A DNA stretch of 64,000 nucleotides from Dasyornis broadbenti (lineage: Eukaryota > Chordata > Aves > Passeriformes > Dasyornithidae), in the NCBI GenBank assembly GCA_013397935.1, contig VZRN01004398.1:945130-1009129 (forward strand), written 5' to 3'. The notes under the pieces were generated by a model, which was not told the origin of the DNA, did not search any database, and saw only the letters and a list, made by a program, of their open reading frames with translations. The translations under genes and the position numbers were made by a program. Positions within the stretch are counted from its first letter, which is position 1, and every line of letters begins with the position of its first letter. Of the stretch, positions 12,820-24,000 are shown piece by piece.

Positions 12820-12935
12820 GATTTGGTGTGAGCAGCTGGTAGAACTTCTGGAGGGTAGCCAAGGGGCCTGGGTTTAATTTTCAGGTCATCTATTTCTTTC
12901 TCACCAGAAACATCTGGATTTGGATGATGCAAAGA
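12820..12935 (+). repeat. tRNA-like (SINE-type) relic, copy B of a local direct repeat
   Basis: This copy matches 12627-12727 over about 97 bases at roughly 80 percent by eye. The best-kept block is TTTCTTTCTCACC and the following AAACATCTGG. A box-A-like segment ends in AGCAGCTGG near 12839 and a box-B-like GGTTTAATTTT starts at 12871, again about 43 bases apart, though both are more decayed than in copy A. Two insertions of one SINE family or one tandem duplication would both explain it. The family is not identified; it is not a clean match to MIR as I know it. Confidence 0.4.
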
Positions 12936-13450
12936 TACAGACTATTGTCTCATGCAAGTGCTGCTGGGATCACACCTTTTTATGGTAATCTGTGTACCCA
13001 CACAATCCTGTAAGAGTGACAAGGAAAAGGTGCATTCCTGGACCCTGTGAAAATCAAAAGCAAATTTCACTTTCGTGGAGTTGTGATTTTTAACTGGATT
13101 CTGCATGAATGGTGCTATGAGTAGCCTGAAGCAAGTATTTAGTTTGACCCTGCAAACCTCATACTGCCCTGAAACACAGCAGACTCAGGGTTTGCCAGCA
13201 TGGTGGGTGCTGATGGCTGCCAGGGGGTCAGAGGCTGTCCTGGCCTGGCACAGTGAGGGACTGGAGCTGCCTGTCCCAGGCTCTGGGCATCCTGGGCACC
13301 AGCTGTCAAGAGAAGACCCCATTTGTGCTGGATGAGGCTTGGTGGCAGTGCCAGGGCTCCTGAGCTTCCCACTGTCCAGAGCACAGGGGTCTGTTCTCAG
13401 TGGTATTGCGGGAGATGCAAATCTCTGCTCTTTGCAAATACTTTGGTAGA
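12936..13450. other. Unique noncoding DNA
   Basis: No gene or recognised element. The stretch leads into the CR1 fragment to its right. Confidence 0.5.
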
Positions 13451-13585
13451 GGTACATGGTACATGGTTTGGGTTGAAGGGGTCTTAAAGCTTATCTCATC
13501 CCATCCCCTGCCATGGGCAGGGACACCTTCCACAAGACCAAGTTGCTCCAAGCCCCATCCAACCAGGCCTGGAACAATTCCAGGT
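13451..13585 (-). mobile_element. CR1 LINE 3'-end fragment
   Basis: The segment carries the GGTTTGGGTTGAAGGGG start, the CCCCTGCCATGGGCAGGGAC block and the GTTGCTCCAAGCCCC block found in the 3' untranslated part of bird CR1 LINEs, here in reverse orientation. CR1 copies are usually 5'-truncated, and this one is about 135 bases long with no coding part. The usual terminal ATTCTATG repeat is not clear at the left edge. Confidence 0.85.
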
Positions 13586-14389
13586 ATTATCCTTAGCTCC
13601 TTTCCCCCTGTGTTTGCTCCATCACAGCAAGAAGGTGGAGGCCTCTGGTCTCTCTGTGGAAACAAAGGGTAAATCCTCCCAAGGAGAAAAGAAGCCTATT
13701 CCTAAAAATTGCATTTTACCCATACTGCAAAGTCTTGCCTTGATTTTGTTGGCAAACGAAGGAGGGTGAGGGTGGGGGGGTGGTGTGTGTTGGACCTCAC
13801 AAGTAACAAGCTTCTTAATTGTGGTAAAGTGATACTGGTTAGCATGAGCTGCAGGTCTGGCCTCTGTCAATTAAATCAAGGAGTTATTAATAACTTGACA
13901 ACAAGTGTGATTTACAGGTGATCAGTCGGGATGGAGGTATGGCACAGAGCTTGGGAAAACTCTCCTTTTACACTGTTCTGCCAACCTCTGCAGTTACTTT
14001 TTACTGGCCCTATGCCTGTGCAACGTGCCAAGGTCTCTCCCGAGCCAATGGAGAGAGGGCTCTGGATTATCTGTCCACTGGAGAGGCCCGTGGTTGTGAA
14101 CCCCTGTCTAGCTGACTTGCACTACCGGAGTTCATATTGTCTCTAATTTAGCTATTGAGCAATGCCAGTGTGAGAAGACAGTGAGGAGGCATTTTTGCCT
14201 TTATTTTTTTAGGAAGATGTACAGCCATATCCTTAATTATTCTTCCAGAATTCTCACATGGGTTTGGTTCTCATCTCGATTTTGGTTAAAGAAATGAGGC
14301 CAAATGGAAATAAAATATCAGTCTACCTGACTTTACCAGCTGAAATGGTTTAGAACATCATTACTAGGCTCATTCCTGTCCCTTCCTCT
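13586..14389. other. Unique noncoding DNA
   Basis: No gene is supported. A G-rich run with GGGGGG lies near 13774-13779 and T-rich runs near 14200. Confidence 0.5.
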
Positions 14390-14660
14390 CAATAAAAATG
14401 CCATCTAAAAAAAGAACCTGAACGGGATATTTCCAGCGGAATATTACATTTCATAAGTATAGATTTTAACAGCCAATCTCAACCAAACAATGCACTATGT
14501 GGCGCCAGAAATAATAAATCAGTGCAGTCCTCATGACTGAAATGGAGAACTGCCTCTCCTCTTGTAGCTCTTTGAAACTTTAATCTGAAATACGCCACGA
14601 ATCAAAGGACAACTTATTGGTACACAAGAATTCCCATGCTTAGTCAAATCTGATTTCCAC
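14390..14660. other. Candidate conserved noncoding element
   Basis: The stretch has balanced composition, no slippage repeats and no transposon signature, and is dense in short AT-rich words of the type bound by homeodomain and forkhead factors (for example AATAATAAATCA near 14511). This texture is typical of deeply conserved noncoding DNA, but conservation cannot be judged from one sequence. It may simply be unique DNA. Confidence 0.2.
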
Positions 14661-14984
14661 AGAGTCTGGCACTTTGCTGCTTGTGGTGGCTAGAGCCAGA
14701 TGCTGTAGGGAAAGGACCAAAACGAGTTGTTAGTGGAGGAATGTTTGCAGTAATGTGTCTGCAGAGAACACTTAATTTTGATAACTTTCATCATTTATGA
14801 AGGACTTCAATGTACCTGATCTTAGCCATGTAGGAATGGCTGCCTGGTCCTGCAGGCTTCTTTTTCAGTGGAAAGAGACACAAGAGTGCCCCGGGGGTAA
14901 TTCACCCCATTCTAAGGTGTATTAGGGCTTGTTATTGATTTGGTGAGAGACAACCTTTAATGGTGTCTAAACACAAGTGCCTAA

Positions 14985-15225
14985 ACTTAGGCAGGAGGAA
15001 TCCTAGTGACCTTTTTCTGCCTCTGAGGGTGGCACTGCTACCGTAGCATCCTGGAGGGACCCACTCACCTCCAGATAATTTCATCTTGCTGAGAGGGCTT
15101 TAAGTTTGCGAGGGGTCTATTTCTTACACAACAGCCGTCTTCTATAATTTGGTGCATGTCTGATAACTTCAAGGCACTTTGGCGCTTATCTCCAATTTAG
15201 TGCAATGGAAATGGTGACACAAAAG
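14985..15225. other. Candidate conserved noncoding element
   Basis: Slippage-free sequence with GATA-type words (TGATAAC near 15162, CTTATCTCC near 15185) and no transposon features. It is flagged on texture only; no expression or conservation evidence is available here. Confidence 0.2.
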
Positions 15226-15954
15226 TTCTTTCTCACAAAGGTTTTGCAGAGTGGGAAATTTCCTTTTTGTGTCTGGTGCATCTGCCCTGCTCAGGAAATA
15301 ATTTTCTAAAGGAATTTTCCCTGGTATTTTATTTTTTAATCCCAGTCCAACCCTGGCTGTGTTGCTGGGGGAGCAGCAGGGATGGTTGGTCAGTTTGGTT
15401 TCAGAGCTTCTCTTGTAGATGTGTCATGGCTCAGTTAATCTGAAAGATTCATTTTTGTGCACTGAGGAAATAGAATTCACCTTTGCTATATATTATTCTG
15501 TGCTGCTTTTCAGCTGTTTCATAATTGTAGTAATTTGAAAGAAAAGATCATGATTTTTATGAGTACTTTAGGTGATTATCTCACCAAACCTAAACCATTC
15601 ATGCTCTTAGGTGGGAGTTGAATGTGAATCTGCCTGTTCCCTTCCTATTCTGGCTGAAATAGTGCAGACAGGGTACTCCAGGACAGGGTGTACACAGAGT
15701 GCATCTTATGTTTTAGTGCTGCTCTCACTTGGATTTCACAGCATTTACCTTTAGTCTGCTTATTTTGACCACTGAGCAGTGATTTAATTTTTTTCCATAG
15801 TTGTCCACAATGTCTGCATTTTTTCTGATATACAGAATTTATTTGGGACTTGTTTATTTCAACTGTTTTTCAGTGTGCTGTGTTTGTCAGGCTGAAATTT
15901 GCACTTTATGAAAGAGAGAGGTTGTTATTTTCTCCTGACTCACCTTCCTGTATA

Positions 15955-16180
15955 ATTATCTGGTGCCAACATGCCCCAGGCTATGTGAGATCTCAATATT
16001 ATCGTTATTAATAACACTCCCTCATCCCAAGCATGTGCAGCAACTGGCCAGCATAGGCAGGCAAGGCCAATCACGAAGGCAACAGGAGGACTCGATTATA
16101 CACGTGCTTAAGTGTTTGCAGGCACCTGACGCTTAGATTTTCACAAGCAATTAGTGCTGTTGTGTGCCTCAGCTTTGATG
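15955..16180. other. Candidate conserved noncoding element
   Basis: Several familiar factor-binding words occur within about 150 bases: GCCAATCA (CCAAT-box type), CACGTG (E-box), CTTAAGTG (NK-homeodomain type), TGTTTGC (forkhead type) and CAATTAG (homeodomain type), in DNA without repeats. The cluster suggests an enhancer. Each word alone is common, so this is a weak call. Confidence 0.25.
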
Positions 16181-19100
16181 CCTCATTCGACACGTTTTAG
16201 AAGGGGCTGTTTATTGCCGAGCACCAGCTCTGCCCCTTTGGGATGTCTGGCTGGGCCATCAGGACTGGGGGAATTTTCTGGTTCAGTCAGCTCTTGGATT
16301 AAGAGCTCTGGCTGGGAGCTTGCCAAATGGTGTGTGTCTGTAAATGCCGTGGATGGATTGAGGCTAAATGAATTATCCCTTACTCCTCCCTTTCCTTTCA
16401 GCAGAGACTCCATTCCCTTCTGTGTCTATATTAGATGAGATCTCCATTATGATCCCATTTGCTTTCATGGGACATAGTTGTCATTCAGCAGAAACCAGTG
16501 TGCTGACCTATTTTTCTCCCTCTCTAGACAACATATCTGCAGATATTTATCCCTATTTCAAGAATTAAATATATATTTTAAAAGCAGTTGTGGAAATAAA
16601 GTACTGAATTTATTCTTTTCAGTTACAGTATAAAAATACCACCTAATCTGTCCTTACAAAACTCTGCTTGTTGGCCGGAAGACAGTAACTGTTCAGAAAA
16701 ATTAATAAAATACCTTTTTTCTAAGTATATACCCTGCATGGATGTCTTAACAGTGGAATTTCTGTGATAGCATTGTCAGTTTTGATCAGGCTGGGGGCCT
16801 CAACAGTTTTGGGGTGGGCACATCCTTGTTCAGTTAAGGTGAGTTTTATACTTACGTAATTTTAAAAGTAAGAAATCTTGGGTTAAGCTTCAAATTGTAG
16901 AAGGATTAAATGACTTTTGAAGGCAGGTGTATTGGCTGTCTGCTGGGAAAGGCAGTTTAAAAGTGAGACCTGGGTTTGAATTACGTTTTGATCGAGAGCC
17001 AGTTTCAGGTGGTGGTGAATAGGATTTGAAAATGGGATGTGTACTGCTGGCTATACAGTCTGTGCAGCTGAAGCTAAAATAATAAAACCCAATATCATGC
17101 AAATATTTCAGTGGGACTTTGAAACTCAAGCTGAGCTCAATTCTGTCATGAGGAGCTGGGGCTGTCTTGTGGCCCAAACAGAGAGAACCCATCAGGGAAT
17201 TGTGTCAGGAGCATAACGAGCTCTGCTTGATTCTGGATTAAGTTTGTCTGGTGGTTAACATGTCAGGCGTTTTGGCAATGATGAATCCTGTTCCTTTTCT
17301 CCAGTCTCTCTCTTTAGGGCAGATTTCAACAAAAAGTGAGTTCCTTGTATGAGCTGAACTCTCTAGAAGACTTAAGGGCCTGTGGTTCAGATGCAGCTCT
17401 CCCAGCAGGGCCCAACAGATGTTCTGAAGTGCTTCTGAGCTACAAAGAAGTGCTGCTGTTTTGAACTCCTGCAAACAGTCAACAGATTCACATGGGAAAT
17501 TAAATGAGCGTAATTTTGTGGAGAGATACTGAATGTGGCTGCTAAACGAGCACCACCAAAATGAAACACAACCAGCAAGGGCTGTTTGCTGGACCAGCTG
17601 GGGAGGGACAATAAATGACAACTGAAGGATGTGACAACTTGTAAATTGGCTCCTCTGATTGCTTAAAACCTTCACTTTAGAAAAGACTTGGCATTTCGTG
17701 AGAATTGGCAAGGAAGCCTTTGGGGTGTAGGGAGCCTGGAGAAAGCCCCGGGGAGAAGGGATTTGGAAGGCTGGTGGAGGAGCAGCAGGAACCAGGGAAA
17801 TGTAAAGTACGAGACAGCCAGAGAGGGTGGGAAGACCTGAAGCATGTTGGGGAAAGGGGCCTGTGAGAAAAATTGGGGATGATATCCAGGAGCATGGCTG
17901 TGGCTCCATGACATGGCATCTCTGAGGGCCCCATCTACTCTATGTATAAATCCCAGCATGTCCTTTAATATTCCTTGCTGTGGAAGAATGGCAAGTGGTT
18001 CCTACTGCATGAAATTGCCAGGATTTTTGTGGCATTTTTGTGATGTCCTGGGAAGTGGAGGCTGTCTCCAAGTTTGCCTCTGCTTCTGCCTCTGCTCAGT
18101 TTTGAATCTTGTCTTCGTCTACAGTATCCAATTAGTGTTTTGAAGTGTGTATGGGGCAAGAAACCAAATAATCTTTCAACTGTTGATAAATGGTTTATTT
18201 GAATGGAAATCACTGCTTACAAAGATTTTCATTTGTAATGCCTGTCAGAAAAAATAATCAAGTTGTATCTGAACCACTCAAGCAATACTGAAATGACTCG
18301 TCACCTGTCATGTAACCTGTAAATGAGACTTTTATCCTCTTAATATTTTTGATGTTTTTAATACAAATTTGCAAAAGAGCTTCTGGGGAAAAGTGAAGTC
18401 CTGTAACTTACAACATATTGACATGAAAACAGCTTTGAGGGCAATTTGGATTTCATTTTTGGCTGCTTTTGGGTCAAGCCCATTTTCTGGGAAGGAAAAG
18501 TCAACATCTGAGCTAAGGCAACAAAGCTTGATACTAATTCTGCTACTGAAGCTTCAACCCCAATCTTTTATCCCCCTGGGTAACTATTATATAACCCACA
18601 ATTTTTTTTCAGTGTCGATCTCTGACTTTTGTCAGTGACTGGGAGAGGAGTGATGTGTCTGCAGTGCACAGAGTTTTCCCTGGAAACAGGGGAAAGATTG
18701 CCTAACCTGTGTGATATGGGCTCCTTTCCATTCTTATGTCCTAGGTGAATGTGAGAATTCTGTGTTGGGAATAACCACCCACTTGACCATCTGGTTTATG
18801 TTTGGTCCTGTCGATAAGGAGGAGAATGTTTTGGAAGGATCTTGGGGGAATCCTGTTCCTCATGTAAACTAAACCCCACCTGGAACACGCCGAGGGCTGC
18901 AGGCGCTTCCTGCTGCCCCTGCATGGCCTCACTGGGCAGAAGCAATGTGGCCCCTTGACCATGGAGGAGCTCAGTCTGTGCTGACCCAGCAGCCGTCCTA
19001 GGATGGGCTGTGTCATAGCAAGGAGCTCTTTAATCGATAATGAAAACCACATTCCTATGATTGTATAATACATGGACACAGCTTTGTAACATCATTTTGC

Positions 19101-21050
19101 TGAATGTGATACAAATTGGATGCAGAGGCTTAGCCTCTTTGGCAACAGCTTTTTGGGGATTATTGTTTTTATTTGTAATATAATTTTGGTTGACTCCCTC
19201 ATCTGAAGTCCTTGTATTTACCTTGGGATTGCATTGGGATTAACCCCCTTAAAGCCCTGTGTACCCTGACCCTGCTTGGTACCCAGGTGGTTGCACAGCT
19301 CATGGGCAGGCTGAGTTGTGGTTCAGTAGTTTTCACATGTGGGTGGATAACAAAAATATTCACAGCTCCAGCTGTTATAAATGCCACAAACCCTTGCTCT
19401 TCAGAGCATGAAGAAACCATTGGTTGATTAGGATTAGGAAGGAGAGTATAGTACAGGCCTTTTTGCACCCTTTCCAGAATTAAATACCAATGGCCAGAAA
19501 GCAAAAAGTGGAAAGCTGATCCATCTGGGACCTGACAGACTGCATGGATGGGCAGTGGATCTGCAGAGGACTTGCTCTGCTAAGAGCAGATCCACCGCTG
19601 CTCCCTGTTCATAGGGAGAGCAGAGACACAACACCTTGTCCAAAGCAGCAGCAGCTTTCCCCTTAGTGCTGCCATGGAGGAAAATGGGATCTCACAGCTG
19701 GTGCTAGGGCTCTGGTGTTCTGATGTTGAATTGCTTTGATGCTGCTTTTTAGAATGAAAAGTTTAATTCTTTCTTTGCCTTCTATGAACTGACTTTTCTT
19801 GCTGGTGTCCTCAATCCAAATGGGACTGTACAAACCCAGCTGTGAGAGATAGGTCAGCTGAGAGATTTTATAAGGGGCAGTGAACTTGAATTAAAAAATG
19901 TAACTCATACTTGAGCAGGGAAGTTGAGAAAGGAACACACTTGATTGCAACAAGAATCAATTTCCTCTACTTGCATTTCTGGCTATTTTTCTATCCTCAG
20001 GTGATTACAGGTACTGTATTTAGGGTTTAACTGGGAATTTTCTCACCCAGTACTGAAGCCGACTGAGATGTGCAACCTTCCCACCCTAACATAATCACCA
20101 CTGGGTTTTTCCAAGGTGGTTTAACTGACTTCTCATTTCACTGTCATCCTGTTTGAAGTGCAACAAAATATTTGTTTCTTGAACTGTACTGAAGTGTGCA
20201 GTTGAGCTTTTTATTCCTCAGCTGAAGATGTGACTTCATTTTGGCTCTTTTTAGGCTTGAACAGTTCTTAACTTCACACCAAAGGCAACAGAAGGGCAAA
20301 GCTGGTGTTTGCCTTCCACTGATAGTGATACTTTAGGTCAGCTTTTCCTTGCAGATCTCAAAAATTAAATGCTGTTGATTCTATTTCACAAGTGCTTGGT
20401 ATGGGCATAGAGAGGTTCTTTGCAGAGGATCACGAAACCAAGAGGGAATTGTTAGGGTGGGGAAGAGGCTTCCCACATCCTAATCCTCTATCCACGGGGC
20501 CACACAGCTCGGACTGCAGGTATTCAGTCTCCTGTGAGCCTGTTGTGTCTGAGGGGTGCAAATAATTTCGCCTCTGCTTGTACCAAGTTAACTCTGGTAG
20601 ATCTGCCAAAGCCAGTAAACCTGCTGGATTGGAACAGCCTGAAATGGAGAAAGATCTGAGGATAAAACTTTCAAAAAGTCTAGGACCCCTGTGGGCCTGA
20701 GCTCCTTGATAGTATCCTAAACTCAGTTTCAGCAGCCCAGCAGGTTGGAGGATACTGGCTGAATGACCTTGGGGAAACTTGTTTCATCATTCTTGGTCTC
20801 TGGAACTATTGAAGTGAAAGCTCTTTCAAAGAAAAAGAAATGATCAGCAAGGGCCCAAAATGAACAGTGATAAAGATTGGTGTTTTTTCTAGTAAAAAGC
20901 CTTCTCAGAGGCACTTGTGAAAAAGAGGGTGGGCTTAGCTGACCTCCTGTGGAGCAGCCTGGTACAGTGTGACGATGTTATGCAGACCTTCCTCTTGGTA
21001 CAGATACATGCACACACATGTGCCCCTGAACACATGGTCACATGCTACAC
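16181..21050. other. Unique noncoding DNA
   Basis: No supported gene, RNA gene or repeat in nearly 5 kb. Open frames such as 17238-17909 on the minus strand (223 codons) contain no recognised motif and overlap other frames. Short AT-rich runs occur but no tandem array. Part of a large intron is as likely as intergenic DNA. Confidence 0.5.
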
Positions 21051-21190
21051 AGAATTATAGAACGGTCTGAGCTGGAAGGGACCTTAAAAATCATCCAGTT
21101 CCAACCCCCCTGCCATGGACAGGGTTGCTAGAACAGGTTGCTCAGAGGTCCATCCAGCCCTGGCCTCGAACACTTCTAGGGATGTGTCTA
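21051..21190 (-). mobile_element. CR1 LINE 3'-end fragment
   Basis: An AGAATTATAGAA-type terminal repeat is followed by CTGAGCTGGAAGGGACC and the CCCCCTGCCATGGACAGGG block, the reverse complement of a CR1 3' end. It is about 140 bases long and 5'-truncated. A CR1 reverse-transcriptase fragment in the same orientation lies about 450 bases to the right, in the order expected for one element, but the DNA between them does not look like CR1, so two separate insertions are more likely. Confidence 0.85.
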
Positions 21191-21227
21191 ATAGACTGTG
21201 GATGTGTGTCCAGACACCTGCATGTGT

Positions 21228-21277
21228 GAGGCACAGCTATAAAAGCTGCAAAACTGCTGCTTTTATAGCTGTGCTTC
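21228..21277. repeat. Perfect 16-bp inverted repeat, hairpin-forming
   Basis: GCACAGCTATAAAAGC at 21231-21246 is exactly complementary to GCTTTTATAGCTGTGC at 21259-21274, with a 12-base loop between. Allowing one G-U pair, three more pairs extend the stem to 21228/21277. Each arm carries TATAAAAG reading into the loop, so two TATA-box-like words face each other. It sits some 40 bases right of a CR1 fragment but is not part of the CR1 3' end as I know it. It may be a transcribed hairpin, a fold-back element, or chance. Confidence 0.85.
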
Positions 21278-21639
21278 TTTCCAGGGAGGATGGAGGGATG
21301 TGAGAGAAGCAATTTGTTGGGGAATAGAGAAGTGGTAAGAAGCAGACAGTGTTTATATGAAAGTCAGGTGGCTTGAATATGAAATTTTATCCTTCAGGGA
21401 AAGCTCTGGATGGGCAAGAAAGAAGCAGGATTGCCACAGAGCATAATTCCACTGCAGGTCCAGAAAGCCTAGCTGAGCACTGATGGTATAATATCAGTTG
21501 CAGGTGAGTAGACTCCCTTTTGTAATTATGTAAATTAGTGAGATTGCTCATCTCTTGTTCAGTGACTTCAGCAAGAAGTTACATCTGATCTCTCTAGTCT
21601 TTGCATGGACCTTGAAGACCACAGATTCTTAAAATCAGC

Positions 21640-21865
21640 CACCAGCTGGATTTAAGTCCACTCACCACCACTCTTTGGGCCCAGCCAGACAGTTTTTAAC
21701 CCAGTGAGGAGCACCCGTCCACCCCATGAGCCACCAGGTTCTCCAGGAATGTGTGGGAAACGGTGTCAGAGGCTTTACTCAGGTCTAGGTAGACACATCC
21801 ACTGCTTTTCTGTCTCATTTTGTAGCAACAAAGTGATGACATCAGCCTTACATTACTCAAAGTTT
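21640..21865 (-). mobile_element. CR1 LINE reverse-transcriptase fragment
   Basis: Read on the minus strand, one frame gives YLDLSKASDTVSH followed by TFLENLVAHGVDGC, then a stop codon, then KLSGWAQRVVVS. This matches the reverse-transcriptase core of CR1 non-LTR retrotransposons, where YLDFSKAFDTVSH is the usual form. The piece covers about 70 residues of a protein of many hundred, with a stop codon and frame decay, so it is inactive. It belongs to a 5'-truncated or rearranged insertion. Confidence 0.85.
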
Positions 21866-23910
21866 TGAGCTGAAGGTGAAGGTAGGGATATGAATAATCT
21901 TATCTTTGTTTCTCAGCTGTCTTCTCAGTTTTGCTGACCTATTTATCCTCAGACCACCCTTTTCTCCACTTTACTTGCAGTAAAAGATGGTTAGGATAGA
22001 TTTTAAATTTTGGTGTCTTTTAAAAAGAGAATTCACAGATGTTGCAGTCATTTGTTTCTTGGATTTGAGATGGTCTATGTACATCTCTCTGCACAGCACC
22101 CAGGCTCCAGCTTCCACACACACACACATAGAACAGAGTCAGCAAGCAGCTGTTTGAAATACAACCACAGTAACAGCAGCAACATTGTCAATGCCAACAG
22201 GAGTTGTGGTCCCAAGCAAACTCAATTTATGCAACTGATCTTGAATTCACTCATAAAAAAAGTCTGAGTTTTGCAAAGCTAAGTTACCACATGAGGCCAA
22301 GAGAGGGCTCCATCGAACTATGTTTCCTTTACTCTGAATTAAGGGATTTGGGACGATCACAAGGGAGTAGGAAGAATGAGAGAGAGGAAACGTGAAAAGT
22401 GCAAAGGCAGGCATGCTAGAAAAGGAAAGAGGGGAAAAAAAGAAAATCTCTGATAATTTCTAGTGTTCTGTCTTTATTTTCAATAAGACTGTACAAAACA
22501 AAACCATGCACATAAATAAATGTATAAGTGCACATGAACAAGGAGCAAAAATATAGTGGGAGGAGGAAGAACATGTGGCTGGTGCCCTGGGAAAACAACT
22601 TTCCTGATCGAAAATAATGAAAAAGTCAAGGAATATTCTGGACAAGGGCAGGAAATTCAGCAATGTCACATACCTGGCAAATCTATGTTTTTTCACAAAG
22701 CTAAATCTTTCTGTCAAGCAAAATATATAATCCACCTTTCATTAGTTATAGCCACATTTTCATTTAAATTGGTAAGAAAGTACTTACATTACTGTGGGTT
22801 GCAGAAGAAAATTTACATGCCTAACTTCCTAAGATTTTTGTTAAAAATAATCTCGGCTCAGAGCCTCCTTATTTTCTGAAGCTGAAGGACTATGAGGTGT
22901 CTGTGTGTATGGGACTGTTGGCTGTCCTGTGTTGCTTTAGAATATCTCTCTCTTTGCATAGTACAATTGAAAATATCTGATACTGTGAGACAAAACCCAC
23001 TTGGACCTTGGAGAAAATTCTTCTATGCCTGTCTTTTCCCTTCTCAGAACCACCTTCAAGATGACAGCACTTGACTTTCACAAGATTTTTAACCATTCAC
23101 ACTTTGGTACAACTTTAAAGCATTTCACACAAGTGTTTCACTTATAATAATTATGAAATACATTGTTACATTTTGGGACACTTGTTCAACATGAAGAACT
23201 CATGGCAGAACATGTCACAGCAAGGACTGCAGGTTGCTGGTAGTAAAAAAAAAAGAAAGCTAGAGGGATCTAAAAGGCAGCAGGCATTCAAGCTGCTGAC
23301 TGATAAGCAAAAATTGCTATGGGGGAATAAAGAACGAAAGTCTTAGAGGAAAGATAGTCTGGATACCTTCAGGATCTCAGATTTGGTTTAAAAGGTCATA
23401 CAAACCCCGTGTAGGTATTTCAGGAGATGCTAGATACCACTGAAGCACAGGGCATGAAAGATTTCCTTGGCAAGAGCACCACTGGTTTTCTTTTTGCCAT
23501 TTTAAATTTCTACTTCTATGACTGAGAGGTGCCATTTAAGATCTTGATGGCCCTAGAAGGTGGCAATTCCAGCTTCACTGAGGTGCAGTCCAGCCTACTC
23601 TTAAAAGAATAACCTTTATATGCCAGTAAATGAAGCCTGTCTCTAATTGGCCTGTTGAGAATTAATCACTGGAAAAACAATACAAGTCGTAAGTGCAACA
23701 AGCTTTCTGAACAGTATTACCCTGATAATCCAGCCCCAGTCTGGGTAAGAACACTGACCAGGGATTTTAAAAGTCTTTTATAAACCTTCTTTGACAGTTG
23801 CAGTTTCATGAGCCCTTTGATCCAAGCATCAAAAATAGAAGTAGATACATCCTGCTGAAATGCCAGTCATAAACTGAAAGAATGGTCTGCTAAACCTCCA
23901 CAAATGTCTT
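21866..23910. other. Unique noncoding DNA
   Basis: No gene is supported. A (CA)7 run lies at about 22115-22128 and A-rich runs near 22434-22445. Open frames are short and AT-biased. Confidence 0.5.
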
Positions 23911-23916
23911 GCTGCG

Positions 23917-23999
23917 TTTTTTTTTGTTTTTTGGGTTTTTTTGAGGGGGGTGGTTTTTTGCGGGGGGGTGGTTTGGGTTTTTTTGGGGATTTTTTTTGC
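23917..23999 (+). repeat. T/G low-complexity tract with a G-quadruplex motif
   Basis: The tract consists almost only of T runs and G runs. From 23962 to 23988 the G7, G3 and G4 runs are separated by 6 and 7 bases. If the G7 is read as two GGG units with a one-base loop, this fits the G3+N1-7 quadruplex rule on the plus strand. It may be an old homopolymer tail that gained G runs. Confidence 0.8.
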
Positions 24000-24000
24000 C

